Source: DATJPW01 sp963752855
GTDB taxonomy: Bacteria > Desulfobacterota > Desulfomonilia > Desulfomonilales > Desulfomonilaceae
DNA: 64,000 bases
Direction: 5' to 3'
Assembly: GCA_963752855.1 (NCBI GenBank)
Contig: CAVVZX010000042.1
Coordinates: 6,832 to 70,831 of the forward strand
The notes below the pieces were generated by a model. The model ran no database searches. It saw only the letters and a program-made list of their open reading frames with translations, and had not been told where the DNA came from. Below, one piece after another: positions 44,465 through 52,165 of the stretch. The number at the start of each line of letters is the position of its first letter. The stretch's first letter is position 1. The position numbers and the translations under genes were made by a program.

Positions 44465-45189
44465 AAACAGGGACCCTGTATGGGATAGGAGTCGGGCCCG
44501 GCGATCCTGACTTGATCACGGTCAAGGGAGCCAGGATACTTGGCGAATGCCGACACGTGTTCGTGCCCAAGGCGCGTGAAGATGCCGAGAGCGTGGCCAT
44601 GACCATTGCCGCAAAGCATATAAACCCTGAAGCTGAAATTCATCAAATCCTGTTTCCGATGATAACGGATCGCTCGGAATTACAGGCCCGATGGGCAGAA
44701 TCGGCCCGCGCGGTCGCGGAGGTCCTCGAGACCGGCGCGGATGTATGCTTTCTAACACTGGGGGACACGTTTCTCTATTCGACCTATATTTATATGCTGT
44801 ACGCCTTACGTGACCGCATCCCCCAGCTGAATGTCGTCACGATTCCCGGAATTACCGCTTTCAGCGCGGCCGCGGCCATTGCCGAATTCCCTGTTGGCAA
44901 AGCTAAAGAGCCGGTCACCATCGTGCCTACCGCCGACGATCTGGATGCCGTGAGGAATGCGTTTTCCGCGGGCGGAACGGTGATCCTCATGAAAATCGGC
45001 AAAAGGCTTGATCGGATTCTCGATATTCTGGAAGAAACAGGAATGATTGAGCATGGAGTTTTCGTGTCACACGCGGGCATGGAAAATCAGCGCGTGGAAA
45101 CGAACCTGAGAAACCTCAGAGGTGAACGCCCTGAAAAGGGTTACCTCTCAATCCTTCTTGTCCATGCCAAATCGCAGGAGACTCAATGA
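44461..45189 (+). CDS. cbiL: Cobalt-factor II C20-methyltransferase CbiL
   Basis: CbiL adds the C20 methyl group early in the pathway. The 242 residues show GTLYGIGVGPGDPDLITVKGARIL, LTLGDTFLYSTYIYMLYALRD and TIPGITAFSAAAAIAEFPV, the precorrin-2/cobalt-factor II C20 methyltransferase set, followed by MKIGKRLDRILDIL. It overlaps both neighbours by four bases. Confidence 0.94.
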   Translation: MKTGTLYGIGVGPGDPDLITVKGARILGECRHVFVPKAREDAESVAMTIAAKHINPEAEIHQILFPMITDRSELQARWAESARAVAEVLETGADVCFLTLGDTFLYSTYIYMLYALRDRIPQLNVVTIPGITAFSAAAAIAEFPVGKAKEPVTIVPTADDLDAVRNAFSAGGTVILMKIGKRLDRILDILEETGMIEHGVFVSHAGMENQRVETNLRNLRGERPEKGYLSILLVHAKSQETQ

Positions 45190-45938
45190 AAGTCTACTTT
45201 GTGGGAGCCGGTCCCGGAGATCCGGAGCTTCTAACAGTCAAGGCTGAAAGACTCTTAAAGAATTGTCAAATCTGTATTTACGCCGGTTCGCTTGTAAGCG
45301 ACCGGGTGCTGGATCTCCTCCCCCGAAACGCCGAGCGCCATGATTCCTCTGCCCTGGATCTTCAAGAGATAACCCGACTATTCGTTGACGCTTCGGAGAG
45401 GGGAATTGACGTTGTCCGGCTCCATTCCGGCGACCCGTCCATTTATGGCGCCATAGGGGAGCAAATGAATGAGCTGGACCGCTGCGGCATAGATTACGAA
45501 GTGATACCGGGAGTCAGCTCATTTCAGGCCGCGGCCGCGGCTTTGCGGACTGAATTGACTGCTCCTGAAATCGCGCAGACTATTATTCTCACCCGCACGT
45601 CAGGTCGGACACCGTTGCCCGAGACTCAGGAACTCGAAATACTAGCTCGAACCCAGGCCACGCTCTGCATTTTCCTGTCCGCGCACAAAATTACTCAGAT
45701 AGCCAAGACTCTTGCGAAACATTACGGCGCCCAATGCCCTGCCGCCGTAATATACAGAGTGTCCTGGCCTGACCAGCGGATCATAAGGGGAACTCTGTCG
45801 GACATCGGCGAGAAGGTGTCCGCGGCTGAAATTAAGAAGACGGCCATGGTGATCGTTGGACAAGCTCTGGCAAGGGGTATTGCTACCTCAAGGTTGTACA
45901 GCCCGGAGTTTTCCCATGAATACAGGATAGGAAAATAA
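45186..45938 (+). CDS. cbiF: Cobalt-precorrin-4 C11-methyltransferase CbiF
   Basis: The 250-residue protein starts MKVYFVGAGPGDPELLTVKA, with HSGDPSIYGAIGEQMNEL, VIPGVSSFQAAAAALRTELT and TRTSGRTPLPE, all diagnostic of the CbiF/CobM group, which methylates C11. The last base of its stop codon is the first base of the cbiG ATG, so translation may be coupled. Confidence 0.95.
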   Translation: MKVYFVGAGPGDPELLTVKAERLLKNCQICIYAGSLVSDRVLDLLPRNAERHDSSALDLQEITRLFVDASERGIDVVRLHSGDPSIYGAIGEQMNELDRCGIDYEVIPGVSSFQAAAAALRTELTAPEIAQTIILTRTSGRTPLPETQELEILARTQATLCIFLSAHKITQIAKTLAKHYGAQCPAAVIYRVSWPDQRIIRGTLSDIGEKVSAAEIKKTAMVIVGQALARGIATSRLYSPEFSHEYRIGK

Positions 45939-46715
45939 TGAGCCTCGCGGATCATTACCTTTTCGTCGCAAGGAGCAATCCTGGCCGATCATCTTATGCG
46001 GCGCCTTCCGGATGTTCATCTTTACATGCATGATAAAGTCGAAGGAGATCGACTGGCAGAGAGATTTGGTAGCGTCGTCGAATTGACCAGGAAGATTTTC
46101 GGTGAGTACGATGGGCTTATATATATTGCTCCAACCGGCGTCGTCGTGCGTGCTATAGCGCCGTTTATCGAGAGCAAGACCAAAGATCCTGCCGTCGTGG
46201 TTGTCGATGTAGGGGGACGATGGGCGGTCAGCCTGCTCAGCGGACACGAAGGGGGCGCTAATGACTTGGCGATTACAGTGGCAAATGCAATTTCCGCGGA
46301 GCCGATCATCACAACCACCACTGAAGCCGTCAAGACCCTCATTGTAGGTATCGGGTGCCGCCGAGGAACAACATCCGAAAAGATTGTGGCTGCGATCAAA
46401 GACGCTTTGACAGAGGCGGATTTGGAAATTTCTCAAGTAAGATTGCTCAGTTCAGCAGATATTAAATCCGACGAGCAAGGTCTGTTGCAAGCTGCCCGAG
46501 AATTGAGGCTGCCACTACGGTTCATATCATCCGACGAGATTCGAGGGTTTGCCGGGGATTTCGAACACTCGGATTTTGTGCGACAAAAGGTGAATTTACC
46601 TGCCGTAGCCGAACCCGCGGCCTTGATGGCGGGAAGGAGGACGAGATTAGTACTGAAGAAAAGGACATTCAACGGAGTGACCGTAGCAATCGCCGGGGAA
46701 GACTGTTTGTGGTAG
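45938..46715 (+). CDS. cbiG: Cobalt-precorrin-5A hydrolase CbiG, frameshifted near the start
   Basis: CbiG opens the lactone ring and releases the C20 fragment as acetaldehyde. An ATG at 45938 overlaps the cbiF stop and gives MSLA. After a one-base shift near 45950 the protein continues IITFSSQGAILADHLMRRLP in the frame of the rest. The body has YIAPTGVVVRAIAPFIESKT, DVGGRWAVSLLSGHEGGAN and IGCRRGTTSEKI, the conserved parts of CbiG. Total length, about 258 residues, is on the short side: the domain between the N and C parts is small. Its end overlaps cbiH. Confidence 0.87.
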
Positions 46716-47425
46716 GGATCGGCCCGGGTGATCCTCTAGATCGAACCCGCCGGGCCGAGCAGGCCATCGCGCAAAGCAGCGTTATCGTAGGATACAAGCG
46801 TTACCTGGAGCTTATCAGCGACCTGACCGCCGGCAAGGAACTGGTCTCATCGGGCATGACTCGAGAGAAAGAGAGGTGCCAGGCGGCTATTGAGAGAGCC
46901 GAGCAAGGCGCCACAGTGGCGTTGATCTCCTCCGGTGACGCAGGAATATACGGAATGGCCGGACTGGCTCTGGAAATGGCTAAGACCGAACGAAAGACAA
47001 TACCTATTGAAATCGTCCCGGGGATTACGTCGGCGACCGCGTCCGCCGCGAAACTGGGAGCGCCTCTGATGCTTGATTTCGCGTGCATCAGCCTTAGCGA
47101 CCTTCTCGTGCCGTGGGACGTAATACGCAAAAGACTGGAGGCCGTAGCGGCGGCGGATCTGGTGACCGCTCTATACAACCCCAGGAGCAAGAAACGGACA
47201 GCTCAACTGGACGAAGCCGCAGCCATATTTCGGAAATACCGTGAGGGAAATGTTCCGGTGGGTATCTGCACAGCCGTGGGGACAGAAGACGAGCAAATCA
47301 CGCTCACCAATCTCGATCAATTTCTTGACCACGAAATTAATATGAGAAGCATAGTAATTGTCGGAAACAGGTCCTCGAAGATCATTGAGAATCTTTTCAT
47401 TACCCCGCGCGGATATGAAGTATGA
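46709..47425 (+). CDS. cbiH: Cobalt-precorrin-3B C17-methyltransferase CbiH
   Basis: CbiH methylates C17 and drives ring contraction to the lactone. The 238 residues start at a GTG inside the end of cbiG and show VVGIGPGDPLDRTRRAEQAI, VGYKRYLELI, ISSGDAGIYGMAGLALE, IVPGITSATASAAKLGAPLM and YNPRSKKRTAQLDEA, the CbiH/CobJ pattern. A few more residues upstream may belong to it, since the frame is open. It overlaps cbiJ by four bases. Confidence 0.94.
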   Translation: MVGIGPGDPLDRTRRAEQAIAQSSVIVGYKRYLELISDLTAGKELVSSGMTREKERCQAAIERAEQGATVALISSGDAGIYGMAGLALEMAKTERKTIPIEIVPGITSATASAAKLGAPLMLDFACISLSDLLVPWDVIRKRLEAVAAADLVTALYNPRSKKRTAQLDEAAAIFRKYREGNVPVGICTAVGTEDEQITLTNLDQFLDHEINMRSIVIVGNRSSKIIENLFITPRGYEV

Positions 47426-48198
47426 TTCTTCTCTTGGGCGGAACAAGTGAAACAGCGCCGATTGCTTCCGCTCTGGCAATAGCCGGATTCAAAGTCCTCG
47501 TATCAACAGCGACGGATGTTCCGCTTAATGTGGGGGATCATCCGAACATTTCGCGCCGGTCCGGAAAGCTGGACCGCGACCAAATGCTTCAGCTCTCCAA
47601 TCGACAAGGCGTGATCGCGATTGTAGACGCTTCCCATCCTTATGCGGCATCCGTGCAGGGCAATGCGCGTAGTGTAGCCGATCAACTTAAGATTCCGTAT
47701 CTTTCATGGGTTAGACCGCCAATTCCCGAACAGGACAGCCTGATAACCTCCGCGCCCGACCATGATACCGCGGCAAAGGTAGCGTTTTCATTTGGTCTGC
47801 CGGTGCTTCTGACCACAGGTTCCGGGAATCTCGAACCGTATGTCCGTGAATCAAGCGCAACAACGGGGCGACTCGTAGTCCGGGTGCTCTCTCATCCCAG
47901 CTCCACAGAAGCTTGCCGTAGGGCCGGTATTCCGGACGAGAACATTGTGTCCGGCAGAGGGCCGTTTTCGATTGAAGAAAATCTGAGCATTATCAAACAG
48001 TTTGGCATCGGCGTGCTGGTAACCAAGGACAGCGGCGTTGCAGGAGGAGTCCCGGAAAAACTAGAGGCGGCGCGTCTTGCGGGCTGTCGTGTTGTCCTCG
48101 TTCAAAGGCCCGCTGAATCGACTGAGGTTGCAGGATTTAGTGACGTTTCGGAGCTGGTCGGGGAACTTTGTCGTTTGCTCCCTCATCCAAAGAAATAA
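47422..48198 (+). CDS. cbiJ: Cobalt-precorrin-6A reductase CbiJ
   Basis: CbiJ reduces the macrocycle with a pyridine nucleotide. The 258 residues begin MILLLGGTSETAPIASALA (the dinucleotide-binding start of the family) and contain DASHPYAASVQGNARSVAD, LLTTGSGNLEPYV, and LVTKDSGVAGGVPEKLEAA. It is the last cobalamin gene of the operon; a 69-base palindromic repeat follows. No cbiT, cobS or btuR gene is seen in the operon. Confidence 0.93.
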   Translation: MILLLGGTSETAPIASALAIAGFKVLVSTATDVPLNVGDHPNISRRSGKLDRDQMLQLSNRQGVIAIVDASHPYAASVQGNARSVADQLKIPYLSWVRPPIPEQDSLITSAPDHDTAAKVAFSFGLPVLLTTGSGNLEPYVRESSATTGRLVVRVLSHPSSTEACRRAGIPDENIVSGRGPFSIEENLSIIKQFGIGVLVTKDSGVAGGVPEKLEAARLAGCRVVLVQRPAESTEVAGFSDVSELVGELCRLLPHPKK

Positions 48199-48235
48199 AC
48201 GAACCGGGTACGGAGATCCGCGGTTTCTTGTGGAC

Positions 48236-48304
48236 GGGCGCCACTGCTGGCTTGCCCAGCAGTGCAAGTGCGAAACACTGCTGGACAAGCCAGCAGTGGC
48301 GCCC
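48236..48304. repeat. Large palindromic repeat after the cobalamin operon
   Basis: Two 29-base arms (gggcgccactgctggcttgc and on; complementary arm 48276-48304) pair with one mismatch around an 11-base loop. Each arm also contains its own smaller hairpin (cactgctgg/ccagcagtg), so the element can fold in two ways. It lies 37 bp after the cbiJ stop; lacking a T-run, it is more likely a dispersed repeat than a classical terminator, though it could protect the transcript end. Confidence 0.7.
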
Positions 48305-48385
48305 AAGCCATAATTCGGCCTGTTGGCTATCCAATCGAAAAGGACAAATTTTGGCAATCGCCGTGTTATGAATTACCAGAGGTCG

Positions 48386-48919
48386 TCACATAAACAGCCA
48401 AATCCCGTTGGCAAAGTATACGACCCCGACAACGCCTAGTACCAAGCCCGTCATCCACAATGCTTTCTTCTTCATGAGCGTTGCCATGGAACTGAGCAGT
48501 ATGGCTAATTGAAGCAGTATCACCGCCATCCCGAAAGACTGGCCGTGCAGCGCCACTTCATCTCGTTGTTGCTCCAGGCTCTTGGCCTCTTTCATTATTT
48601 CCGCTTTTTCGCTTTCGTATCTTTTGATTTGAGCAGCATATCCGGCAACTTTCTTTTGGTATTCTTCCACCACCTCTTTAGGCGCAGTGCTTGCAATCAG
48701 CTTGAGTTCAATTTCCAGTTTTTCTTTCTGCAATTCGTAAAGATAACTTTTGATACTCTTGGCTTGATAATACGCCCACTGGTCCGATGCCTGAGTTTGC
48801 TTCAATATCGAACGATTAGAAAATTTGCCGACATTTAGCGTGGACACAGTAGCGCCCACGGCCAACAACACGGTTGTCAGGGCAAGAAAATTCAGCCAGT
48901 TTTGCTTCTGTTCGTCCAT
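48386..48919 (-). CDS. DUF4337-family membrane protein
   Basis: From the ATG at 48919, preceded by a GGAGG site, the product is 177 residues: an N-terminal membrane segment (LNFLALTTVLLAVGATVSTL), the DUF4337-like part with QASDQWAYYQAKSIKSYLYE, a long coiled-coil (about residues 75-125) and two C-terminal membrane segments. The W-A-Y-Y-Q-A-K motif is typical of the family. Function unknown. It converges on the cobalamin operon. Confidence 0.82.
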   Translation of the reverse strand: MDEQKQNWLNFLALTTVLLAVGATVSTLNVGKFSNRSILKQTQASDQWAYYQAKSIKSYLYELQKEKLEIELKLIASTAPKEVVEEYQKKVAGYAAQIKRYESEKAEIMKEAKSLEQQRDEVALHGQSFGMAVILLQLAILLSSMATLMKKKALWMTGLVLGVVGVVYFANGIWLFM

Positions 48920-49006
48920 AAATACCTCCAAACATATATGAGCCTTAAGACCCAGCCGGGCTTAATAGCAATTTGCGCACACAGGAGCAAGGTTTACCCG
49001 CGCGAA

Positions 49007-50872
49007 TCACACGACTTCCTTCGGTTCATCGAACCTGAAGTGGATGGAGACAACGCCTTGCGAGACATTCTTATGCACAACATAAGGTAGTTTATCGAAA
49101 ACGTGCAGCATCGACTCATTTGACAGCAAGATGTCGGCATGAAAACCTTGCACACCTCGTTCCCGTCCTATGTCGATCAGATATTCCAGCAGAAAAGTCG
49201 CTATGCCGCGGCCTTGAAATTTCTCATCCACCATGAATGCGACTTCAGGAAGATCTTGGGATGGTTCGAAAACGTAACGTCCTTCGGCGATGATGCGGCA
49301 GGTTTCGTAAGGATTTATCGTAACTACGAGAGACATGCCCTTGTCTTCCGAAAGGCTGACGTACTCTTGGACATTATCTTGAGGCATGCTTCGTCGAGGA
49401 CTGAAGTATCTGAAGTAAACCGAACCTTTCGAAAGGGTGTAGAACAGGTCCCGAATCATGGATTCATCGGTAGGCTGTATTACACGAACATGCGCCTTCA
49501 GGCCATCTTTGAAAACGTGATCGGTCCTGACGCGCTGTCGTAGTTCCGGGGACGCTGTTTGGACATAGTGCTGATCCGGGTAAACATAACCCTGTTCGCG
49601 CGCCTCTTTCATGAGGGCTTCTCTGTGGTCGGGATGCGCGATTTCAATTAGAGCCATTGCCCGTTCACGCAACGACTTGCCACCCAGGTATGCTATTCCA
49701 TACTCGGTCACAATGTAATTTACCTCGCCACGGTTCATTATCACTGCGGCTTTAGGTCCGAACGACGGGACAATTGTCGAACGACCGCTCTTCAACGAGG
49801 TTGACCTCAAACAGATGATGGACCGGCCTCCGGACGAGAGGCTGGCGCCTCTCATGAAGTCATGATCGCCCCCGGAACCTTCAAAGGCGGTCCACGTAGG
49901 TTTTCCTTGCCTCACCTGGCCTCGCAGATCTACCTGCACAGCCAGATTGATCGCCACCATTTTGTCGTTGCTCGCTATAAAGGTGGGAACCAAAAGCATG
50001 TCGGACGGATAGAATTCCACTGAAGGATTTTCATTAATGAAATCGTATACCCGCTGAGTTCCCATGCAGCACGTCGCGAGCGACTTGCCTCTGTATATTC
50101 GTTTTGTGCTGTTGTCGATTACTCCAGCTTCTATGAGATCAATAAGCGGGTCCGCAAAGATTTCAGTATGTAAGCCTAGATGCCGTCTGTCCTTCAAGAA
50201 ATGAGAAAGCCCCTTGGAAATTCCGGCAAAACCGAATTCCAGGATTGATCCGTCTTCAACAAGTTCACTGGAATACCGGCTGATAGCGCGCTCCGGTTCG
50301 CCGTGAATTTCCTCCGGCAGTTCGCACAACTGCTGCGGCCCGTCTACCAGGTAATGGATTTTTTCGACCGGCACGAGGGTATCCCCCTGTGTGCGAGGCA
50401 TAAAGGGATTCACCTGCGCTATCACCATACGAGCGGACTCCACCGCAGAAAGCGCTATATCGACCGAAATACCGAGGCTGAATCGCCCGAACCGATCCGG
50501 CTCCGAAACCTGGACTATGGCGACATCAATGGGGATTCGCCGCGCCCTGAAAAAATCCGGGATTTGCGAATGGAAAAGCGGCACGTAATCGGCCCCTGAC
50601 GTTCCATAAGCGTCGCCGCTTAACCCACCCAGAAAGAAGGTCTTCAATCTGAAACGATGACGCCCTTTGGCAGCCAATGATGCGGCCGCAGTTCCTCGGA
50701 TGAACTGGATCATTTCCACGTCTTCAAGGGTGGAGGCCCCTAAAGCCTCTATTATAGGCGTCGGCTCGCAACATGTGCCGCTAAGGAATATTCGGTCACC
50801 GTTCAGGACATACGATGCCGCTTCTTTCGCAGAAACGACCTTCGAAGCGTATCGAGTTTTCCAATCACTCAT
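49007..50872 (-). CDS. Acetyl-CoA hydrolase/CoA-transferase fused to a GNAT domain
   Basis: From the ATG at 50872 (GGGAGAG upstream) the product is 621 residues. The N-terminal part (about 1-430) is a 4-hydroxybutyrate/acetate CoA-transferase-type protein with GDRIFLSGTCCEPTPIIEAL, VEFYPSDMLLVPTFIASNDKM and the EYGIAYLGGKSLRERA region holding the likely CoA-binding glutamate. The C-terminal 160 residues are a GNAT acetyltransferase with VDEKFQGRGIATFLLEYLI as the acetyl-CoA site. The combination suggests a CoA-transfer enzyme that also senses acetyl-CoA or acetylates proteins; this is inference. The gene stands alone. Confidence 0.88.
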   Translation of the reverse strand: MSDWKTRYASKVVSAKEAASYVLNGDRIFLSGTCCEPTPIIEALGASTLEDVEMIQFIRGTAAASLAAKGRHRFRLKTFFLGGLSGDAYGTSGADYVPLFHSQIPDFFRARRIPIDVAIVQVSEPDRFGRFSLGISVDIALSAVESARMVIAQVNPFMPRTQGDTLVPVEKIHYLVDGPQQLCELPEEIHGEPERAISRYSSELVEDGSILEFGFAGISKGLSHFLKDRRHLGLHTEIFADPLIDLIEAGVIDNSTKRIYRGKSLATCCMGTQRVYDFINENPSVEFYPSDMLLVPTFIASNDKMVAINLAVQVDLRGQVRQGKPTWTAFEGSGGDHDFMRGASLSSGGRSIICLRSTSLKSGRSTIVPSFGPKAAVIMNRGEVNYIVTEYGIAYLGGKSLRERAMALIEIAHPDHREALMKEAREQGYVYPDQHYVQTASPELRQRVRTDHVFKDGLKAHVRVIQPTDESMIRDLFYTLSKGSVYFRYFSPRRSMPQDNVQEYVSLSEDKGMSLVVTINPYETCRIIAEGRYVFEPSQDLPEVAFMVDEKFQGRGIATFLLEYLIDIGRERGVQGFHADILLSNESMLHVFDKLPYVVHKNVSQGVVSIHFRFDEPKEVV

Positions 50873-51096
50873 GGGATTCTCTCCCGCCTTGAACACGGAC
50901 CTGCGTACGCAGGCCGTGATTCTTTTTGGGCGCAGGATTAGTAATTGTATCCGGCAAGTCAAGAGATTTCAGGAAATCGAGCCGCAGTCCCTTGAATTCG
51001 TCGGATTCATGATTAAAGAAAAAGAAGGCTTGAAGCCTGGTTGAGCTTTTGCCTCATTCAGGTGGAGTATCCGTATGTTGAAATACGGAGGTCCCC

Positions 51097-51402
51097 ATGA
51101 TGGACTGTAAATATATAACCAGAGATATGCTGACTCATCCCGTGACGGTAACGATGGATGACAAACCTTTGGACTTCTCAAGCGCCAGGTCTATGGCTGA
51201 CCGGAAAGCCAGAGAGTTGTCGTCCGATCCCATGCTCCTGGCGTGGTTCGACAGGTCGAGCGGGAGGTTTTCACCTGATGTCATCTGCTGCGGTGATAAC
51301 AAACCTACCTGGCTGACCTACGCTGAATCCCGCGGAGCGGACATAGAGGTGGATATCAACAACGAAGACTACGTATTCGTATACAAAGGGGCTATGGAAT
51401 AG
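51097..51402 (+). CDS. AF1514/DUF5619-like small protein
   Basis: A 101-residue protein starting after a GGAGG site, with DKPLDFSSARSMADRKAREL and AWFDRSSGRFSPDVICCG, matching what I recall of the AF1514 (DUF5619) family found in archaea and anaerobic bacteria. The two adjacent cysteines and the aspartates may bind a metal. Function unknown. It stands between the CoA-transferase fusion and a palindromic repeat. Confidence 0.72.
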   Translation: MMDCKYITRDMLTHPVTVTMDDKPLDFSSARSMADRKARELSSDPMLLAWFDRSSGRFSPDVICCGDNKPTWLTYAESRGADIEVDINNEDYVFVYKGAME

Positions 51403-51463
51403 ATTTTGCCCGAAGTGATGCGAAGGGTCACTGACGGGAATTGCTTTGGGGGAGGGAAATCTT

Positions 51464-51507
51464 GCAGTAGGGACCGGCATCCCTCGGCGGCTTGCCGGTC
51501 CTACTGC
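51464..51507. repeat. Palindromic repeat, gcagtag...ctactgc
   Basis: The arms gcagtagggaccggca and tgccggtcctactgc pair with one bulged base. Its ccggca/tgccgg core and gtagg/cctac ends link it to the units near 18612 and 560. Confidence 0.65.
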
Positions 51508-51523
51508 CGCTCGACGGGCGGCT

Positions 51524-51754
51524 CTAGCTACGTGTATCGAAATGCACTTCTTTATCAACATTGTAGAAATATACGACGAGCCTGTCGTCAGGCACGAAAT
51601 TTCTCTGTGTGAATTCATATAATGTGGGGCTGAGCTTCTCAGGCTGGCCGGGAAAGCAGACTGAGACGATCTCCTCGGGCGTGTTTTTCTTCAGCCTTAG
51701 TTTAAATTCTCCGATTGGACCTTTCCAATTGCGACCTGTGCCTAGAATGTACCT
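51524..51754 (-). pseudogene. C-terminal remnant of a DUF4424 protein
   Basis: The segment YILGTGRNWKGPIGEFKLRL, followed by PEEIVSVCFPG and FTQRNFVPDDRLVVYF, looks like the end of DUF4424 secreted proteins. Nothing upstream continues the family, and no signal peptide or start fits; the sequence before about 51754 is unrelated. The remnant is about 76 codons of a protein usually around 300. It is probably a relic of a deletion. Confidence 0.6.
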
Positions 51755-51832
51755 ACGTGATTGAAAGTGACAGAGGCGGAGGACCATGCCCTGTGCTCTC
51801 TGGTCCAAGGTAGCAGCAGCACAGCGAAGCAA

Positions 51833-52165
51833 TTTCCCAAACCGAACTGTGGAGATTGCTTCGTCGTTACACTCTCCGCAATGACAACGCGGTTCGTGCG
51901 TCCTTTCCTGCCGACAAGTGAATGGTTACCAAATGTTGATTATTATGGTTGACCGCGTGGGCCATGGAGGAGTAACCTCTGAAATCTACATTCCCCTTTT
52001 TAGCAATCGAACTGGCTGCAACATTCCGTTCGCTGGCCGGCCCCCGAGGTTGTGCAGTGCTTTCTTAAAGCGCGAGCAATTCTCGGGCTGATATTTCCCG
52101 ATCCCCATGACCAGCAGGATGGGATGGCAGCCGTATAACACTCTTTTGTGGTCGCAACAAATTAG
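51833..52165. other. Intergenic region before the succinate dehydrogenase operon
   Basis: About 330 bp without a gene. It should contain the promoter for the operon starting at 52166; no clear -35/-10 pair or operator stands out. Confidence 0.4.
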
